64,000 nucleotides of DNA from Hydrogenophaga sp. GTDB taxonomy: Bacteria > Pseudomonadota > Gammaproteobacteria > Burkholderiales > Burkholderiaceae_C. The notes under the pieces were generated by a model that searched no databases, had not been told where the DNA came from, and saw only the letters and a program-made list of their open reading frames with translations. Positions 30,169 through 39,700 of this stretch are shown here, piece after piece; positions within the stretch are counted from its first letter, which is position 1, and the number at the start of each line of letters is the position of its first letter. A program made the position numbers and the translations under genes. The stretch lies in the NCBI RefSeq assembly GCF_018780385.1, contig NZ_JADMJO010000033.1:62001-126000 (forward strand), read 5' to 3'.

Positions 30169-30705
30169 TCAGTCCGTGCCGTACACCGACTGCAACATGA
30201 CAGCGGCTCGGTCGTTCCCCGCATTGCTGCGAGCGGTGATGCGGTAACGTTTGCAGTTGGTGGCGGCGCTGGCGTTCTGGGCACACGGAAAGGTGTTGCC
30301 CAGGTATTCGATGAAGTACTGCGGGGTGACGCTCAAGGCGCCGCTTTCCACGGCGGTGGCTGTCTGCCAACCGGTGAAGGTGGCATCCTGCCAGCGCGGC
30401 GTGGCAGTGGACACCGGTGTGCTGCACACGCCCGCAGTGCAACCGCTCAGGGCCGCGGGCGTCGGAATCGTTGTCTGCACGATTCCCTCTGCCTCGCGCA
30501 GTGCCGCTTCGGCGGCTTGGAACGATACGCTTCTGTCAAAGGTGTGAGCGGTCATCTTCTCTTCGAGCGTGACCGTGCGCATGGCGCTGAGTCCCACCAG
30601 CGTCATGACGACGAGCAGGATGAGGGCAACGATCAAAGCCACACCGCTTTGGCGGCGGCGTGATGCTGGACATTGGCGGGACGGGTTGCGCATGGTTTTC
30701 ATCAC
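30169..30705 (-). CDS. pilX: PilX-type minor pilin, pilus operon 3
   Basis: 178 residues; leader ends RRQSG, mature start VALIVALILLVVMTLVGLS with Val at position 5 (no Glu5), then MTAHTFDRSVSFQAAEAALR, the PilX hallmark. Cysteines at SGCTAGVC and later at FPCAQ, TNCK. Start ATG at 30705 overlaps the pilW stop as ATGA. Confidence 0.87.
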   Translation of the reverse strand: MMKTMRNPSRQCPASRRRQSGVALIVALILLVVMTLVGLSAMRTVTLEEKMTAHTFDRSVSFQAAEAALREAEGIVQTTIPTPAALSGCTAGVCSTPVSTATPRWQDATFTGWQTATAVESGALSVTPQYFIEYLGNTFPCAQNASAATNCKRYRITARSNAGNDRAAVMLQSVYGTD

Positions 30706-31775
30706 GACGATCGATTGCGCAGGTTCACCACATGGATGAGCTCGCGCGATACGGGCTGCTGGTTGGTGCCCAGCACGTTGACGGTTTCAAGCACGAGACG
30801 CATGCGCACGGCAATGACTTCGTTGGCCGCGGCGGTGGACCAATCGGTCGCGGCTGTGGCCACCGACCACGTTGTGTCCAGGTTGCTGGTCGCCTTGTTG
30901 CGGAACAGGTAGTCAATCTGCATGTCGACCACGCCTTCGGCAATTTCATCGAATGCGTCCAGCGGCCCACTCGATGGCGGCGGGCTGATGCGCCTGACGC
31001 GAAAGAGCGAACGCCCGCCCCGTCCGTTGTTCCCGACGTACCAGACGCCAACATTCAAGGGGGTGACGAACCCCCCTTCCTTGAAGGTCTTCCCGGTCCC
31101 AAGGCTCGTGCAGACCGTGGGGAAACCCAGACCCTTGCTGCAGTTGCCCGGGGCGGGACTGGAGACGCCCGTGTTGTGCACGATGGTCGTGTTGGTTCCC
31201 GGTGATGAGTTGGTGATCTGCAGCACGGCTGCGGAGTCCGGGTCGCACACCATCACGATCATGCCCTCTGCCAGGCCATGATTCACCGTGGCCATCTCAA
31301 GCGAGGCAGCCGTCGGGTTGTGGTTGGTGATGACGGGGCCATCCTGCTCGTCACTGCTGAACACCAGAATGGCGTCGGTGCCTGCGACGCGCTCGGTGGC
31401 CGCCGTTCCCGTGGCCACAATGCCGGTCGCTGCTTGAGTTTCATCAAATCCACGGACCGTGCCGGCTTCCAGGCTGGACGACCACTGCGTCGCCTTGTCA
31501 TTGAGCACGTTGGCCACTTGCTGTGCTCCACAGGGGTTGCCGCCTGCCTGACGGATTTCCCGCGCCATCAACTCGAACGAAATACGTGCATTCTCTTGCA
31601 GTCGGCCGAGGTTCTCGTTTGTTCGAAAGGACTGCTGGTTCGATACAAAGACGCTGATCACTCCGCCGATGATGACCAGTCCCAACACCATGGCGATCAT
31701 CAACTCGATCAAGGTGTAGCCAGTTTGCTTGCGCAGTCGCATCATCTGGGGCGCGGGGGAGGCGGAGGAAGTCAT
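30702..31775 (-). CDS. pilW: PilW-type minor pilin, pilus operon 3
   Basis: 357 residues, longest of the three PilW copies. Leader ends KQTG, mature start [19 protein letters not shown] with Glu5, then LGRLQENARISFELMAREIR, a strong PilW match. C-terminal RELIHVVNLRNRSS is the typical tail. ATG at 31775 overlaps the pilV stop; the open frame upstream is inside pilV. Confidence 0.87.
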   Translation of the reverse strand: MTSSASPAPQMMRLRKQTGYTLIELMIAMVLGLVIIGGVISVFVSNQQSFRTNENLGRLQENARISFELMAREIRQAGGNPCGAQQVANVLNDKATQWSSSLEAGTVRGFDETQAATGIVATGTAATERVAGTDAILVFSSDEQDGPVITNHNPTAASLEMATVNHGLAEGMIVMVCDPDSAAVLQITNSSPGTNTTIVHNTGVSSPAPGNCSKGLGFPTVCTSLGTGKTFKEGGFVTPLNVGVWYVGNNGRGGRSLFRVRRISPPPSSGPLDAFDEIAEGVVDMQIDYLFRNKATSNLDTTWSVATAATDWSTAAANEVIAVRMRLVLETVNVLGTNQQPVSRELIHVVNLRNRSS

Positions 31776-32275
31776 AGGCGGCTGGTGGTGGTTATGCGTT
31801 GCGCGGCCAGTCCGCCCGCGCGGCTGTCGTCCCAAGTGATCTGTACGGTACACAGGCCGCTCACATCGCAGTTGATGGCTGCGCATGTGGCATCCGTATC
31901 GCCCAGGCTGCGTTTGAGACTCACGATCCAATCCTTGCGATTGTTGTCGGCCAAAGTGGCGCCAGTGATGGATCCATCGCTGCAGACTGAGTCGATCACG
32001 CCTCCAGCGCCGACCGGCCCCGTGTTGTAGTTTTGCAAGATCGCGTTGGGTCGATCGGCGCGCATCGCGTCGAGCATGTAGTAGCTGAGCATCACGGCCT
32101 GACCCCGCGCATAACTGCTCTGATTGGTCTTGAGGGCGTTGGCCTGCAGACCTGCCATGCCGAGCAGTCCGAGTGCCAGTATGAGTACCGCGACGAGCAC
32201 TTCAATCAGGCTCGCGCCTTGCTGAAGCCTTTTCCGTTTGGCTGATGGCTTGAGGTGAATGCTGTATTTCTTCAT
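31772..32275 (-). CDS. pilV: PilV-type minor pilin, pilus operon 3
   Basis: 167 residues; leader ends RLQQG, mature start ASLIEVLVAVLILALGLLG with Glu5, then MAGLQANALKTNQSSYARGQ and MLDAMRADR, close to well-studied PilV proteins. The C-terminal Cys-containing ITWDDSRAGG segment is also typical. Overlaps fimT (ATGA). Confidence 0.87.
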   Translation of the reverse strand: MKKYSIHLKPSAKRKRLQQGASLIEVLVAVLILALGLLGMAGLQANALKTNQSSYARGQAVMLSYYMLDAMRADRPNAILQNYNTGPVGAGGVIDSVCSDGSITGATLADNNRKDWIVSLKRSLGDTDATCAAINCDVSGLCTVQITWDDSRAGGLAAQRITTTSRL

Positions 32276-32880
32276 GACAGAGGGCATGTGGCGGCGACGC
32301 TGGATGGTGTAGTCGTGAATAGGCGGCCTGTAGTGCTGATGTCAACATCGCGAGCCCGAGCCGCGTTGGACAGTGCTCCCGAGGTGTTGCAGACGCGTAT
32401 CCGACCGGACTGCGCCGTGCCGTTCATCAACTTGGGTTGGCCATCGGCAGCGTAGGAAACAAAGTCGTTCATGCCGGTGGGGCCTGCAAGCACAATGCCC
32501 GCCGCTGAAGCCGCGCCCGTGACCAAGATGACTTCGCCGGTGTCCACGGACGCGTCCGTACCCGCGCGAATGGGATCTGTGTACACGATCCAGCCTTGAG
32601 ACCAGTTGCCTGCGGTGGTGCACTGTGTCCCGTTGCTGCTCTTGCAGACGGTGACCCTTGATCCCCGTCGAATGGCCTCGCTTCGGGCGGCAGACAAGGC
32701 ACTCACAAGATCATTGGTTGTTGTGGTCAGCCGGCTGGAAGCGACGGCGGATTGGAAACTCGGCACTGCCACCGCCAACAGGATCGCCAAGATGACGACT
32801 CCGACCATCAGTTCGATCATGGTCACGCCGCGCTGGCGAAGCGGTGCACCGTTGGGTATGTGGGTAAGTGAATGTGTCAC
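32272..32880 (-). CDS. fimT: GspH/FimT-family minor pilin, pilus operon 3
   Basis: 202 residues from a GTG at 32880; no other suitable start precedes the leader, which ends RQRG. Mature start VTMIELMVGVVILAILLAV has Glu5, followed by SAARSEAIRRGSRVTVCKS, the GspH/FimT signature. First gene of operon 3, behind a 277-base gap that holds its likely promoter. Confidence 0.86.
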   Translation of the reverse strand: MTHSLTHIPNGAPLRQRGVTMIELMVGVVILAILLAVAVPSFQSAVASSRLTTTTNDLVSALSAARSEAIRRGSRVTVCKSSNGTQCTTAGNWSQGWIVYTDPIRAGTDASVDTGEVILVTGAASAAGIVLAGPTGMNDFVSYAADGQPKLMNGTAQSGRIRVCNTSGALSNAARARDVDISTTGRLFTTTPSSVAATCPLS

Positions 32881-32933
32881 GCCGAGATTCTCAGCTTGAT
32901 GCCCCGATTGACCTTGGACAGACGCCGAAGTGC

Positions 32934-33003
32934 GTCCTGCGCAGGACAGACGGTCGCTATGTGTGAAGCATTCTTTTTTTACGAAGGGAATACGTTCAAC
33001 GTA
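32934..33003 (-). promoter_or_regulatory. Candidate promoter and palindromic operators of pilus operon 3
   Basis: Between nrdR and fimT. TTGAAC (minus strand, 32999-32994) and AAGAAT (32975-32970) are separated by 18 bases and could be -35 and -10. The -35 lies inside a 13-base palindrome, TACGTTCAACGTA (32991-33003), and a perfect 14-base palindrome, GTCCTGCGCAGGAC (32934-32947), follows downstream of the -10, close to the expected transcript start. No other feature is seen in this 277-base gap. The promoter match is modest; the palindromes are exact. Confidence 0.4.
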
Positions 33004-33157
33004 CTATTTTTGATCGGGCGGCGTGATTAGTTTTATGAGGCTACAAAGCCGAAAGAAACCATGAAGAATGATTGCTTTGTTGTTACATGTGTTCATTCCG
33101 CCTGGGTGGGCCTTCCCGCGGCGTGAAATTACTCACGGAGGCGCCACCGGCGCCCTT

Positions 33158-33607
33158 TCAACGCCGCACTTCGTCCACCAACGCCCGAAACTCGTCGATG
33201 TCCTCGAAGCTGCGGTACACGCTGGCAAAGCGCACATAAGCCACCTTGTCGAGCTTTTTGAGCTCGCGCATCACCATCTCGCCCAGGCGGTTGGCGGCCA
33301 CCTCCCGGTTGCCCAGGTTGAGCAGCTTCTCTTCAATGCGCTCGATGGCTGCATCAACCTGCTCCGTGCTGACGGGGCGCTTGCGCAGCGCCAGGGAAAA
33401 CGAAGCACGCAGCTTGTCCGGCGCGTAGTCCACCCGGCGACCGTCCTTCTTCACCACCGCCGGAAAACTGACCTCAGGCCGTTCGTAGGTGGTGAAGCGC
33501 TTCTCGCATTGGCCGCATTGGCGCCGGCGCCGAATGAAGTCCGCGTCTTCCGACACCCGGGTCTCGACAACCTGGGTTTCAAGGTGACCGCAGAAGGGGC
33601 ATTTCAT
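33158..33607 (-). CDS. nrdR: Transcriptional repressor NrdR
   Basis: Zinc-ribbon/ATP-cone repressor of ribonucleotide reductase genes. 149 residues, typical length. The zinc ribbon has C3-x-x-C6 and C31-x-x-C34, followed by the ATP-cone beginning around [14 protein letters not shown]. It starts 18 bases after glyA, the usual glyA-nrdR pair in betaproteobacteria. Confidence 0.97.
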   Translation of the reverse strand: MKCPFCGHLETQVVETRVSEDADFIRRRRQCGQCEKRFTTYERPEVSFPAVVKKDGRRVDYAPDKLRASFSLALRKRPVSTEQVDAAIERIEEKLLNLGNREVAANRLGEMVMRELKKLDKVAYVRFASVYRSFEDIDEFRALVDEVRR

Positions 33608-33625
33608 CGGGCCGGGCTCAGAGGG

Positions 33626-34870
33626 TCAGCGGTAGACGGGGAAGCGGGCGGTCAGGGCGTTGACCTTGGCACGCACTGCTTCGATGTTGGCCGCGTCGCG
33701 CGGGTTGTCGAGCACATCGGCGATCAGGTTGGCAGTGATGCGAGCTTCCTCGTCCTTGAAGCCGCGGGTGGTCATGGCCGGGGTGCCGATGCGCACGCCG
33801 CTGGTAACCATGGGTTTCTCGGGATCGTTGGGAATGGCGTTCTTGTTGATGGTCATGTGCGCACTGCCCAACACGGCTTCGGCTTCCTTGCCAGTGATGC
33901 CTTTGGCACGCAGATCGACCAGCATGACGTGGCTTTCGGTTCGCCCGCTGACGATGCGTAAACCGCGCAATGTCAGCGTTTCGGCGACGATGCGTGCATT
34001 TGTCAGCACTTGCTGCTGGTAGGTCTTGAATTCCGGTGCCAGTGCTTCCTTGAAGGCCACTGCCTTGGCGGCGATCACGTGCATCAGCGGGCCGCCTTGC
34101 AGGCCGGGGAAGATGGCGCTGTTGATGGCCTTTTCGTGTTGCGCCTTCATCAGGATGATGCCGCCGCGCGGACCACGCAGGCTTTTGTGGGTGGTGGAGG
34201 TGACCACGTCAGCGTGGGGCACCGGGTTGGGGTAGATGCCAGCCGCGATCAGGCCAGCGTAGTGGGCCATGTCGACCATGAAGATGGCGCCCACGTCCTT
34301 CGCGACCTTGGCGAAGCGCTCGAAATCGATGCGCAGGCTGTAGGCCGACGCGCCGGCGATGATGAGCTTGGGTTTTGTCTCGTGTGCCCTTCGCTCCATG
34401 GCGTCGTAGTCGATCTCTTCCTTGTCGTTGAGGCCGTAGGAGACCACGTTGAACCACTTGCCGCTCATGTTGAGCGCCATGCCGTGGGTGAGGTGGCCGC
34501 CTTCGGCCAGGCTCATGCCCATGATGGTGTCGCCGGGTTTGAGGAAGGCGAGGAAGACAGCTTCGTTGGCCGAGGCGCCGCAGTGGGGTTGCACGTTGGC
34601 CGCATCGGCACCAAAGATCTTCTTCACGCGGTCAATGGCCAGCTGCTCGGCAATGTCGACGAACTCGCAGCCACCGTAGTAGCGCTTGCCGGGGTAGCCC
34701 TCGGCGTATTTGTTCGTGAGTTGAGTGCCTTGAGCGGCCATCACCGCGGGCGAGGCGTAGTTCTCGCTGGCGATCAGCTCGATGTGATGTTCCTGGCGGG
34801 TGTTTTCGGCCTGAATGGCTGCGAACAGCTCGGGATCGGTTTGCTCGATGAGAATGGTGCGGTCGAACAT
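33626..34870 (-). CDS. glyA: Serine hydroxymethyltransferase
   Basis: PLP enzyme interconverting serine and glycine with transfer of a one-carbon unit to tetrahydrofolate. 414 residues, with [27 protein letters not shown] and the PLP lysine in [16 protein letters not shown]. Spacing from a Shine-Dalgarno AGAAGGA supports the ATG at 34870. The leader contains a ZTP-type riboswitch, which fits a gene of one-carbon metabolism. Confidence 0.98.
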   Translation of the reverse strand: MFDRTILIEQTDPELFAAIQAENTRQEHHIELIASENYASPAVMAAQGTQLTNKYAEGYPGKRYYGGCEFVDIAEQLAIDRVKKIFGADAANVQPHCGASANEAVFLAFLKPGDTIMGMSLAEGGHLTHGMALNMSGKWFNVVSYGLNDKEEIDYDAMERRAHETKPKLIIAGASAYSLRIDFERFAKVAKDVGAIFMVDMAHYAGLIAAGIYPNPVPHADVVTSTTHKSLRGPRGGIILMKAQHEKAINSAIFPGLQGGPLMHVIAAKAVAFKEALAPEFKTYQQQVLTNARIVAETLTLRGLRIVSGRTESHVMLVDLRAKGITGKEAEAVLGSAHMTINKNAIPNDPEKPMVTSGVRIGTPAMTTRGFKDEEARITANLIADVLDNPRDAANIEAVRAKVNALTARFPVYR

Positions 34871-34892
34871 GGCAGTCCTTCTAGAGGTGAAT

Positions 34893-35047
34893 CCTTGTGC
34901 ATTGACAAGGGCTGCCCAGGCGAACGGCTGAACACCCGCGCTGCATCAGCAGGGGTGGCACGCTTCCCAGTGGTTGTCCCGGCCGCAGATCGATGTTGGG
35001 TGTGATCGGGCAGGGGGGCCACGTCAGCGGCAGACCTCACGGATCAG
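34893..35047 (-). ncRNA. ZMP/ZTP (pfl) riboswitch upstream of glyA
   Basis: Minus-strand leader of glyA. It contains the two hallmark segments of the pfl motif: CCACTGGGAAGCGTGCC (34973-34957) and CCGTTCGCCTGGGCAG (around 34928-34912). An upstream GTGG can pair with the CCAC. Between the aptamer and the Shine-Dalgarno is the hairpin CCTTGT-CAATGC-ACAAGG (34910-34893), a likely expression platform. ZTP riboswitches sense the purine intermediate ZMP/ZTP, which builds up when 10-formyl-tetrahydrofolate is short, and are known upstream of glyA. The 5' boundary is approximate. Confidence 0.75.
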
Positions 35048-35140
35048 ATCGTGGGTTGCGCGCCTATCGCCAGTTGCGTACTCGGTGAGTTTAGCCGAGG
35101 GGCATGAGGCTCACCGCCCAATGCCATAAAACCCGGACGC

Positions 35141-36037
35141 TCAGGATTGCGCCAGAGGGGTCGTTTGCGGCGTGGTGGCAGGAGCCGCGGGGCCGGCCTC
35201 GAGTTCAGTGCCGGGTGCGACGACTGGGGCGGGAGTCGGGGCCGGCGCCACCACATTGGTGGGGCGTGCCTGCGGAATGTAGCGCTGCAGCGGCTTGCCC
35301 AGGGCCACGCTCTGGATGCGCATGTGCTCGGACATCACTTTGTCGATGTACCAGCCGCCATCGGAGGTGACCGCGCCCACATACAGGCGCAGGCCGCCTT
35401 CAACCGATCCTGCGCGCTTGATGCAGTCCTGCAGCACCCGCACGCCCACCCGCAGGTTGGACACCGGGTCGAAAGCGGCGAGCTGGCCACCGAAGTCTTC
35501 GTACTTGTCGGTGTGCACACGGGTCAACACCTGCATCAGTCCCTGAGCACCCACGGGGCTTTGGGCGAACGGATTGAAGCGGGACTCGACGGCCATGACG
35601 GCCAGAATCAGCGTGGGGTCCAATTTGGCTTTCTCGCCGATCTCGAACGCCTCGGCGACCAGAGCGCCCAGGGGCTCAGGCGCGACACGGTACTTGCGGC
35701 TGAGCCAATAGGTCACGTTGGCCTGCTGCTTGGGCAGATCCCCGATATGTGCCGCAGTCACGCGGTCGATGGCGGAAGGCTCCACGGCGATCAGGGGCTC
35801 TTCCAGGGCGGCTTCCTGGCGCTGCAGCAGCCAGCCCAGCAGTTGCTGTTCGGCGCTCTGGCGCAGGTCGGCCCGCGCGCTCAGCACGATCAGGCCCACG
35901 GCGAACAAGGTGCCCAGCAGGGCGACGCTGTTGCGCGTGATGTCGAGAAAGCCGCAGTAGGTGTCACCCAGCGTGGCTTTGAGGGATGCCACGACACCTG
36001 AGGTGCTCTTGTGTGGCGAGGTCGTGAAGGTTGTCAT
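35141..36037 (-). CDS. Lytic transglycosylase, SLT domain
   Basis: Probable peptidoglycan-cleaving enzyme. 298 residues: a membrane anchor near residues 38-55 (SVALLGTLFAVGLIVLSA), then a central SLT/lysozyme-like domain with the catalytic glutamate in AVMAVESRFNP and the following SPVGAQGLMQVL, then a Pro/Ala-rich tail. It lies beyond the glyA leader on the same strand and probably has its own promoter. Substrate class is from family; cellular role unknown. Confidence 0.87.
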   Translation of the reverse strand: MTTFTTSPHKSTSGVVASLKATLGDTYCGFLDITRNSVALLGTLFAVGLIVLSARADLRQSAEQQLLGWLLQRQEAALEEPLIAVEPSAIDRVTAAHIGDLPKQQANVTYWLSRKYRVAPEPLGALVAEAFEIGEKAKLDPTLILAVMAVESRFNPFAQSPVGAQGLMQVLTRVHTDKYEDFGGQLAAFDPVSNLRVGVRVLQDCIKRAGSVEGGLRLYVGAVTSDGGWYIDKVMSEHMRIQSVALGKPLQRYIPQARPTNVVAPAPTPAPVVAPGTELEAGPAAPATTPQTTPLAQS

Positions 36038-36439
36038 GTGTCGCTCCGGTCATGGCCGCCACCGATATGAGTCGGCTCGGCTGGGTGAGGTCGCCGTCGA
36101 AGGCTGGACAAATGGGTCTGGCGATCAACTTAGCCGGGGAGGGCAGCGTTCGGGGATTGCCTTGGAGGGCAAAGTTGGCGGATGTTAGGGGGTTATAAAT
36201 ACTCAGTCAATGTTTAAATGTCAATTCAAAGCTACTTTTGGTTATGAACAAACGGTTGCAATGACCGCTCAAGCGGTTCGCTAGCGGGAAACCCAGTGCC
36301 CGCAGGGCTTGCAGGCGCGAATAGCGAATTTAACCGTTCATCGGTTCAAGCCCACCTTTCACGTCGCAAAACGGGGTTTCGGGTCTCCTGAATAGGCTTG
36401 AGAGGCGTGATTGAAAAGCTTCATGGGCGATCCGACCGA

Positions 36440-36624
36440 CTTGTCTTGCCGCAGGAGGGACCCGGGAGTACGCTTGGCGTGCCAGTCGTGATGACCGGCA
36501 TCAGCCGACCCAGCGGTGTAGCCGCATGACGGCCCCCAACGGGAGCAATCTGTTGCTTCCAGGCTGGAGAGACATCAAACTCCCTCCGCCAAAACAGACG
36601 GCATGAGCATTCAAGCCCGCCGTC
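36440..36624 (+). ncRNA. Candidate structured RNA or 5' leader upstream of the DUF748 gene
   Basis: Inside a 707-base gap with no gene (36038-36744). A long-range stem GCaGGAGGGA/TCCCTCC-GC (36451-36460 with 36581-36589) encloses three local hairpins: GCCAGTC-GTGAT-GACCGGC (36481-36499), GCGG-TGTAG-CCGC (36513-36525) and GGGAGCAA-TCTG-TTGCTTCC (36541-36560). A further GACGG/CCGTC pair (36597-36623) leads straight into a strong terminator. This could be an sRNA or an attenuating riboswitch for the gene at 36745. I could not match it to 6S, SRP, tmRNA, RNase P or known riboswitch consensus from memory. The rest of the gap holds AT-rich sequence (36180-36260) and a small palindrome, ACCGCTCAAGCGGT (36264-36277). 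Confidence 0.45.
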
Positions 36625-36660
36625 AACCCCGGCAGACCTCGTCTGTCGGGGTTTCTTGTT
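36625..36660 (+). terminator. Strong intrinsic terminator 85 bases before the DUF748 gene
   Basis: CCCCGGCAGAC-CTC-GTCTGTCGGGG followed by TTTCTTGTTT, an 11-bp nearly perfect GC-rich stem with a T-rich tail on the plus strand. No plus-strand coding gene ends upstream within 36 kb (the last is dnaE), so it must end a non-coding transcript or act as a conditional terminator. Confidence 0.8.
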
Positions 36661-36744
36661 TCTGGGCTCCTTCGGTAGATGAAGTGCAACGCGACCTGAG
36701 TTCGGAGACACTGGCGCAATGCTTTTCGCCCACACCCCGCGCCC

Positions 36745-39700
36745 ATGAGCAACCGCTCTTCCAGTCTCCCGTCCAACCCGTGGCTCAGACGTCTGATTTG
36801 GGCCGTTCTGGGTGTGATGTTGCTGTGGCTGGTCACATGGCTGGCGGTGCCCGCGCTCCTGAAATGGCAGCTGCAAAAGCAAGCCAGCCAAGCCTTGGGT
36901 CGCCATGTGACGGTGCAACGGGTGGATTTCCGGCCTTGGTCGCTGGAGCTGTCGGTGGAGGGAGTGCGCATGGCCACCGCCCAGGGCGATGGGGAGCAAC
37001 TGTCGGTGGCCCGGCTCTATCTGAACGCCGAGCTGCAGTCGATCCTGCGGCTGGCGCCCGTGATCGATGCCTTGAAGATCGAGCAACCGCGTCTGGCAAT
37101 GCGCCACCTGGGTGGCGGGCGCTACGACGTGGACGACATCGTGCAGCGTCTGCGTGTGCCGCCGTCAGATCCCGCGAGCGAACCCGCACGGTTTGCGCTG
37201 TTCAACATCGAGCTGGCCGGTGGCGAATTCACCTTGGTGGACGACACGGTGGGCGTGACCCACCAGTTGCGGGGTCTGGCGCTGAGCGTGCCGTTTCTGA
37301 GCAACCTGGCTTCGCGCCGCGAGGTGGTGACCGAGCCACGTCTGGCCTTCGAGCTCAACGGCAGCGCTTTTGATTCGCGTGCAGCCTCCACCCCGTTTGC
37401 CCCCGATCGCGAAACCGATGCCAGCCTGTCGATTCCTGCACTCGATCTGGCGCCCTATTTCCCTTACTGGCCCGCGGCCTGGACCCTCAAACCCGAGGCG
37501 GGGGTCCTGAATCTGAACCTGAAACTGGCCTTTGTGCAGCGCGACGTGCCGCAGGTGTGGCTCTCGGGCGATGTCGCGCTCACGGTGTTGAAACTGGTGG
37601 AACGTGCGCCAGGCGGTGGCGCAACGGGCGTTTTGTCGTGGGAGCGCCTGGACGTGAAACTCAACCGGGTCGAGCCGCTGGCGCGCAGGATGGATCTGGC
37701 GGCCATCGAACTGAAGGCGCCGAACCTGACCGTCTCGCGTGATGCCCACGGGCAACTCAACCTGGCCCGCCTGGCCAGCGGCTTCGGGTCGACAGCGCCA
37801 CTGGTGCCGGCTGGGGCCCAGGCGCCAGCGGCGCCACCCGTGCCTTGGGAAATCCAGCTCGGCAGGTTGGATGTGGAGGGCGGACGCGTTCAATGGCGCG
37901 ACGATGCAGTGAATCCCCGGACCGAGATGGCGCTGGATGCGTTGCGCTTGCAAACCAGCGGGCTGAGCTGGCCGGTGCGTGCGCCGATGCCTTTCGAGGT
38001 GTCGGCGCAACTCGACCAGACCACCATCAACGTGAAGGGCACCGCTACCGACGTCACTGCGCAAGCGGAGCTGTCTCTGGGAGACATTCCCCTGGAGCGT
38101 TTCGCTCCTTATATATCCAGCGCGCTCAAACCTGCCTTGCAAGGACGGCTGGGCGCTGAAGGTCGAGTCGAGTGGCAAGCCGCGCAGGGCGATCGGCCCA
38201 TGGGCCTGCAATTGATGGCCGCCCGGATCGACCTCAACGAGTTGAAACTCGGGCCAACCCGGCAACCCCTGGCCAGCTTGAAGCGTTTGCTGATGGAAGA
38301 CCTGCGGATCGATCTTGCCCAGCGCAGCGTCGACATGGGCAGCCTGACCCTCACCCAGCCCCAGTTGAGGGTGCAGCGGGAGGCCAATGGCAGCTGGATG
38401 TTCGAGCCCTGGCTGGTGGCGACAACCTCTCCAGTCAGCAGATCAACCGCAGGTCCCGCCGGGCAGGCGACCCCCTGGCGCGCAGGTCTGACCACCTTGC
38501 AAATCGCGGGTGGTTCGGTCGGATTTGTCGACCGCATGCCTGCGCGCCCGGTGACGCTGGCCATCTCCAATCTGCAACTGGACCTCAAGGGTCTTCGGCC
38601 GCTGGACGTGGACCAGAAAGACATGGCGTTGTCGGTCAAGGCCAGGGTGGGTGCTGGCCCGTCCAGCCAGGTTGCGCCTGGCCAGATCTCGGTGGCCGGT
38701 GCCTTGCGTCTGCCCGCGCCGGGGGGTGCGGGCATGCGGCTGGACGCCCGGGTCCAGGCCGAACGCCTGCCCGCGCACGCGCTGGAGCCTTACTTTGCCG
38801 ATCGCCTCAACCTCGAGCTGCTGCGTGCCGACGCAAGCTACCGGGGGACGGTGAAAGCCAGCCTGCCCGGTGGCGCCCTGGCTCTCAACCTGCAGGGCGA
38901 CGCCGCGCTGGATGAACTGGCTGCCAATACCTTGTCGCCCGCTGAAGATCTGTTGGCCTGGAAGTCGCTGCAGGTGCGCGGCCTGCAGCTTGCCCTGGTG
39001 CCCGGGCAGGCAACCAAGGTGGCGGTGCGCGAAACGGTGCTCACCGACTATTTCGCCCGCCTGATCATTGACGAGGCCGGCAAGATCAACCTGCAAGGCC
39101 TGTTCAACCCACCCGGGGAGGCACCCCGTGCCGAACAGGTGCCGCCGCAGACCACCGCGGCCGCCAGCGGGCCCGGGCCCGACATCCGCATGGGTCCGAT
39201 CAGTCTGGTCAATGGCCGTGTGCGGTTTTCCGACCGCTTCATCAAGCCCAACTACACCGCCAATCTGAGCGAACTCACCGGAAGCCTGGGCGCTTTCTCC
39301 AACGCAAAACCGGCCGGCGCCGCACCGGAGCTGGCGGCTTTGTCCTTGCGCGGGCGCGCCGAGGGCACGGCCGCGCTGGAGATCGACGGCCAACTCAACC
39401 CGCTGGCGCAGCCGCTGGCACTCGACATCAAAGGCCGCGTGCGCAACCTGGAGTTGCCGCCGCTGTCGCCCTACACGGTGAAGTACGCCGGTTACGGCAT
39501 CGAGCGCGGCAAGCTCAGCGTGGACGTGGCCTACAAGATCGATCCCGACGGCCGGCTCAGTGCGAGCAACCAGATCGTGCTCAACCAGCTCAGCTTTGGT
39601 GACCGCGTGGCCGGCAGTGAAGCGCCCAACCTGCCGGTGAAGCTGGCGGTGGCGTTGCTGGCTGATCGCAACGGCGTGATCGACATCAACCTGCCGGTGA

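Noticed and set aside
33068-33961. Plus-strand frame antisense to nrdR and glyA
   Set aside because: Shadow of two certain genes.
36440-36660. 6S, SRP (4.5S), tmRNA or RNase P RNA
   Set aside because: Hallmark sequences recalled for each family (e.g. the SRP GGAAGGAAGCA region or the RNase P GAGGAAAGTC) are absent.
36603-37373. Plus-strand frame starting in the terminator region and overlapping the DUF748 start
   Set aside because: Out of frame with the DUF748 protein, passes through the terminator hairpin, and the translation is Arg/Gly-rich without motifs.
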